Below, piece by piece: positions 60,877 through 64,000 of a stretch of DNA of 64,000 bases. Made by a program: the position numbers and the translations under genes. Below the pieces are notes generated by a model that worked only from the letters and a program-made list of their open reading frames with translations, had not been told where the DNA came from and did not search any database. Position 1 is the first letter of the stretch; every line of letters begins with the position of its first letter. Source of the stretch: Lantana camara (lineage: Eukaryota; Streptophyta; Magnoliopsida; Lamiales; Verbenaceae). Location: assembly GCA_037501455.1 (NCBI GenBank), contig CM074857.1, positions 122,127,501 to 122,191,500 on the forward strand. The letters are read 5' to 3'.

Positions 60877-61133
60877 TAGGGCTGTCAATGAATCGGATTT
60901 TAATCCGAATTCGATTCGAATATTAGCATATTCGTTCGATAAAAATATCCGATGGATCATATTCGATTATAAATATTCATTATGCGAAATAAATGGAGCT
61001 AATATGAATTTAAGGAATCTGATCCGTTAAGAATCCGAATCCGAATCTGATATTATATATAATAATTAATTAAATAAATTATTTATTAGTACATAATATT
61101 AAGTAAAATAATTAAAATTAAAAATTTCACATA
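60877..61133. mobile_element. Left part of a hAT-like element
   Basis: It begins TAGGGCTGTCAATGAATCGG, the type of end seen in the hAT element at 24492, and continues with repeated ATCCGAAT motifs typical of hAT subterminal DNA. It is cut off at 61133 by the LTR retrotransposon, so the right end, if present, lies outside the window. Confidence 0.7.
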
Positions 61134-61846
61134 TGATAAGGGGAAAATCGGGGAACCTGACTAGGCACCAGATGTCATTGCCACGTGGCAGTCTGTGCCA
61201 CGCCTTCGCTCAACGACCGAGTCACTTAGGCGGTTACCGACCCAGCACTTGGCCAGACCTCAAGCCGTAGCCTGGCGGCAGTCTCCCGCGACCTGGGGTC
61301 CTCTTTCGACCCAGAGAGAGGTGCGACCCCATGGGGCTCCGACCCAGTCGCTACCGGACAACCGCATTCAATGCAAGCACCACCCCACGCCGGCAGCATT
61401 AATTGCAGTTGCGCCCAGTACAGTGTCAGGCATCCTGGCAGGAGCAGACAAGCAATGCTTTACCTGGAAAAGCACTGTTCCGGCCGAAGCCCGTCGCTTT
61501 CCTCTCCCAGCCAGATCCACACTTTCTGGGAGGTGTACTTGCACCCACGGAGTCCGTCTCCAACCTATAAGAAACTCATCCCATGACCATCAATGGTAAG
61601 CTTTCCTTCACGCACCAGACTCTTCACTCCTGCATATTTTTGACCCAAAGGGAGGAGCTGACTTGAGCGTCGGAGTGCCAAAACGGGTCCAACCCCCACT
61701 TCCCCCCCGTTTTGGCATTAGAGCTTACGTTTGTTCATCTTTTCAGTTGAGGAAAGCACCGGAGTTCTCCCCACTCTATAAATATCTTGGGTGATTGGGA
61801 GTCTTAGTCGGCCGTCCAGCACACAGCCCAGATTTAGACACCATCA
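61134..61846 (+). repeat. 5' LTR of a Ty3/gypsy retrotransposon
   Basis: Begins TGATAAGGGG and ends CCATCA, giving TG...CA ends and a length of about 713 bp. A TATA box (TATAAATA) lies at 61777-61784. Directly after the LTR, TTGGTGCCGTCTGTGGG (61849-61865) is a primer-binding-like site of the kind common in plant Ty3/gypsy elements. The composition is much richer in GC than the surroundings. The partner LTR is outside the window, so the start rests on the TG border and the interrupted hAT sequence; the five bases ACATA before it are the candidate target duplication. Confidence 0.8.
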
Positions 61847-61922
61847 TCTTGGTGCCGTCTGTGGGAAACCTCTGAACAAAAGCCTTATTTTCTTATCATT
61901 ACTGCTTAGCTCTCCATTGAAG

Positions 61923-64000
61923 ATGGTCCAAACACGTCATGGACGACGAGTCTACGGCGAAAATGGCGAAGAGATCTTCCCGGGTCTTAACACCTCGGGG
62001 GGAAACTTTCCACCCCCCGCAGTGGGAGTCGTCGTTACGGATGCCGGTCCTAGTGCTCCCAGCCGTTTAATACTCTCCGAAGTGGACCTGGCTGCTTACG
62101 CGGAGCACTGCCGGGCAGAGGCGTTGGCTGCTGCAAGAGAAAACAGGGAACCGGTCATGCCCGCTCCCCCGAGAGGAAGTCCTTTGGCTCTAACTCCTCA
62201 GAATGTCGCATACCCCACGGTGCAAGGGCCATCTACCCCGGTGACGTATGCTGTCCAACAGCATGCTCCTCAACCGAGTATCTGGGGGTATCCACAGCTC
62301 CCCTACGGCCAAAACCCCTACGTGCAGCCTCAGACCATATACATCGCTCCGGCCTTGGGAGGCCAACACCCAGTCCATCTGGGTGTACACCTGGAGGAAG
62401 GTTTCGACGACAATGGAAACCCACCTCGCCGCCGGGAGCCGGCTAGAGGAGGAAATGATCAGGATGAGGAACGTCCCTCGCAACTTTTGCGCAATATAAG
62501 GGAAAACGATAGGGGCGCACTCCACATTGCGGGGACGGCAAGCGAGATGAATAGGGACGCTCCCGTTCCTAGAAACGTGCCTGTTTTTGATCGCTTAGGG
62601 GCTAGGGTCCATCCCGACGCCTACTACAGAGCCAACCGGGGACACTGGGTTGGCCAGGCCGATCTCCGAAACAATCTCCCCCGGAGACAACGACAGCAGC
62701 AACAACAGCAGCAACGACCACAATAGCAACAACCTTGTTTACCCGACCCAGTGCAAGGGCCGGAGTATTTTGATCCACAAGAGGAAGTATCATCACACTT
62801 CCCCCAAGGGCAAGGCCCCGAAGTAAGGGCACCTGCCAACCACTACGGTTACCCCCCACAGTGTCAAGGGAGGGCGTACCGCAGCGAAAGGGAGGCCAGG
62901 TCCCCTTTTTACGATGAAATCATCGACGCCAAGGTGGTGGATAGAGTCCCCACCAATTTACCAGTTTACCACGGGAGCACTGACCCCGTGAAGCATTGTT
63001 CCAAGTTTGAGGCGCAGGTCAGCCTCTATGGCCATTCCAAACTCATTTGGGCCAAGATCTTCGAAACCACACTCGAGGGACCAGCCCAAGACTGGTTCGA
63101 GCGCTTAGCCCCTCATAGCATCCGCGACTATGATCATCTGACACAAAAAATTCAAGGCCCACTTCTCCTCCGTGACGGGGGTCAAGCTCCCGTCTACCTA
63201 TCTGTACAGTATCGTGCAGGAGGAGGGCGAGACCTTGAGGAGTTTCTTTTCACGCTTCAACGAGGCATTTGTCAAGGTGGAGCACTTGGACATTGATATC
63301 CTGACCCAGACCCTCCACAAGGCCATCCGTCACACAGAATGCGCCGACGAAATCATCCTCCAGTCTCCCCAAAGTATGGAGGAAGTAATGGCCATCGCAC
63401 GATGCTTTATGCGATTAGAGGAGGTCAAGTCCACTACTCGTGCGTTGGGGCGCAGAGTTGATCGCCGGGCAAACGACCCAGCTCCTGATTGATTCCTCAG
63501 ATCCGACCCACCTCGGTCGGAGCCTCCCAAGCTTTCCAGCAGAATGGAACAGAGGCTCAAGCGTGAAATGCCCTCAGCGAGCGGGGTCAAGAGGGGATAC
63601 ACCCCTTTGGTCTGCCCCATCGAGAAAATTTATGAAGTCTTGGATCGGGGGATTCTAAAGAAACCAAAACAGCTGAAAGAAACTAAAAAGGCCAGGGAGT
63701 CGGGGAAGCGATGCGCTTACCATATGCAGCCCGGTCATTGGACCTCGGAGTGCATTGCGTTGAGAGAAGAAGTGGAACGACTGATTCAAGGTGGCCACCT
63801 GATGGAGTTCGTCAAAAAGCTGGACGAACGAGCTCGCCAAGCTTTCGACCAAAGAGAATCGCCCCCACCTAGGAGGGGGCGCAAACCGCCATTGGAAAAG
63901 CTTGAAAAAGCTAACCCTCACAACATGCCCACAAATGAAATCTTCATGATCGCGGGCGACCCCGCTGGGGGAGATTCCAAGACTGCGCGCAAGCGATCAA
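61923..64000 (+). pseudogene. gag of the Ty3/gypsy element, broken
   Basis: Structural Gag polyprotein that would coat the retroelement RNA. The best start is the ATG at 61923 (MVQTRHGRRVYGENGEE). A Pro/Gln-rich N-terminal region is followed by the Retrotrans_gag core (VPTNLPVYHGSTDPVKHC, then WAKIFETTLEGPAQDWFERL). After a frame change come YLYSIVQEEGETLRSFFSRF and finally a zinc knuckle CX2HX4HX4C (CAYHMQPGHWTSEC, about 63712-63753). Three lesions are visible: a TAG at 62724-62726 in a CAA/CAG tract, a one-base shift in an A run at about 63147-63152, and a TGA at 63490-63492. The copy cannot make full Gag. The frame runs off the window end. Confidence 0.85.

Larger units (their letters stand above)
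61134..64000 (+). mobile_element. Ty3/gypsy LTR retrotransposon, left part
   Basis: Contains the LTR, primer-binding site and gag; pol and the 3' LTR would lie beyond the window edge. The gag type (Retrotrans_gag core, then a C-terminal zinc knuckle) suggests the Tat/Retand side of Ty3/gypsy. That lineage call is tentative without the reverse transcriptase. Confidence 0.85.

Noticed and set aside
1..64000. CRISPR array, bacterial operon or phage-type system
   Set aside because: Introns, plant genes and plant transposons throughout; no direct-repeat/spacer pattern or ribosome-binding architecture.

Overview
This is nuclear DNA from a flowering plant, most likely a eudicot. It shows GT-AG introns in AT-rich DNA, a canonical plant miR167 precursor, complete plant-type genes (DMC1, an LRR-kinase like Arabidopsis AT1G04210, a DUF3700/TSJT1-like protein, a p24-beta3-like cargo receptor, two F-box genes), and plant transposon families (MULE, Helitron, hAT, SINE, Ty3/gypsy). 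The species cannot be named from the sequence alone.

Layout. 0-1 kb: MIR167 precursor on the minus strand. 1.2-2.7 kb: two copies of one inverted-repeat MITE. 2.72-11.37 kb: a non-autonomous Helitron (minus strand) into which a two-gene MULE (5,630-11,239) inserted, leaving a 10-bp target duplication. The MULE carries a five-exon mudrA-like transposase and, on the opposite strand, a GRF zinc-finger/coiled-coil/membrane protein; each is spoilt by one in-frame stop. 11.4-27.1 kb: gene-poor, very AT-rich DNA with SINEs bearing target duplications, a Pack-MULE (18,149-19,880) carrying a piece resembling an aluminium-activated malate transporter, and a non-autonomous hAT element (24,492-25,325).

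27-41.5 kb is the first gene cluster: the 11-exon LRR-kinase gene (minus), a 1.9-kb fold-back array of ~10-bp modules (33.8-35.8 kb), DMC1 (plus, 15 exons, last intron of apparent U12 type), and the TSJT1-like gene (minus, 4 exons). 42.0-49.97 kb: a Helitron (minus) with a second copy of the same family inserted inside it in the opposite orientation. The target site can be reconstructed exactly, and its intact version is present in the inserted copy. 51.9-55.3 kb: two tandem F-box genes. 55.9-58.4 kb: a p24-beta3-like gene (minus, 4 exons). 58.9-59.1 kb: a run of six consecutive hairpins. 60.9-64 kb: the left part of a hAT-like element interrupted by a Ty3/gypsy retrotransposon whose 5' LTR and broken gag reach the window edge.

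The host genes are unrelated housekeeping, meiotic and regulatory genes and do not form a pathway. The most informative structures are the nested transposons, whose order of insertion can be read from the sequence, the DMC1 minor-class intron, and two unexplained fold-back structures (33.8-35.8 kb and 58.9-59.1 kb). Exon boundaries were placed by hand from splice signals, reading-frame continuity and remembered family sequences; no alignment or expression data were available.
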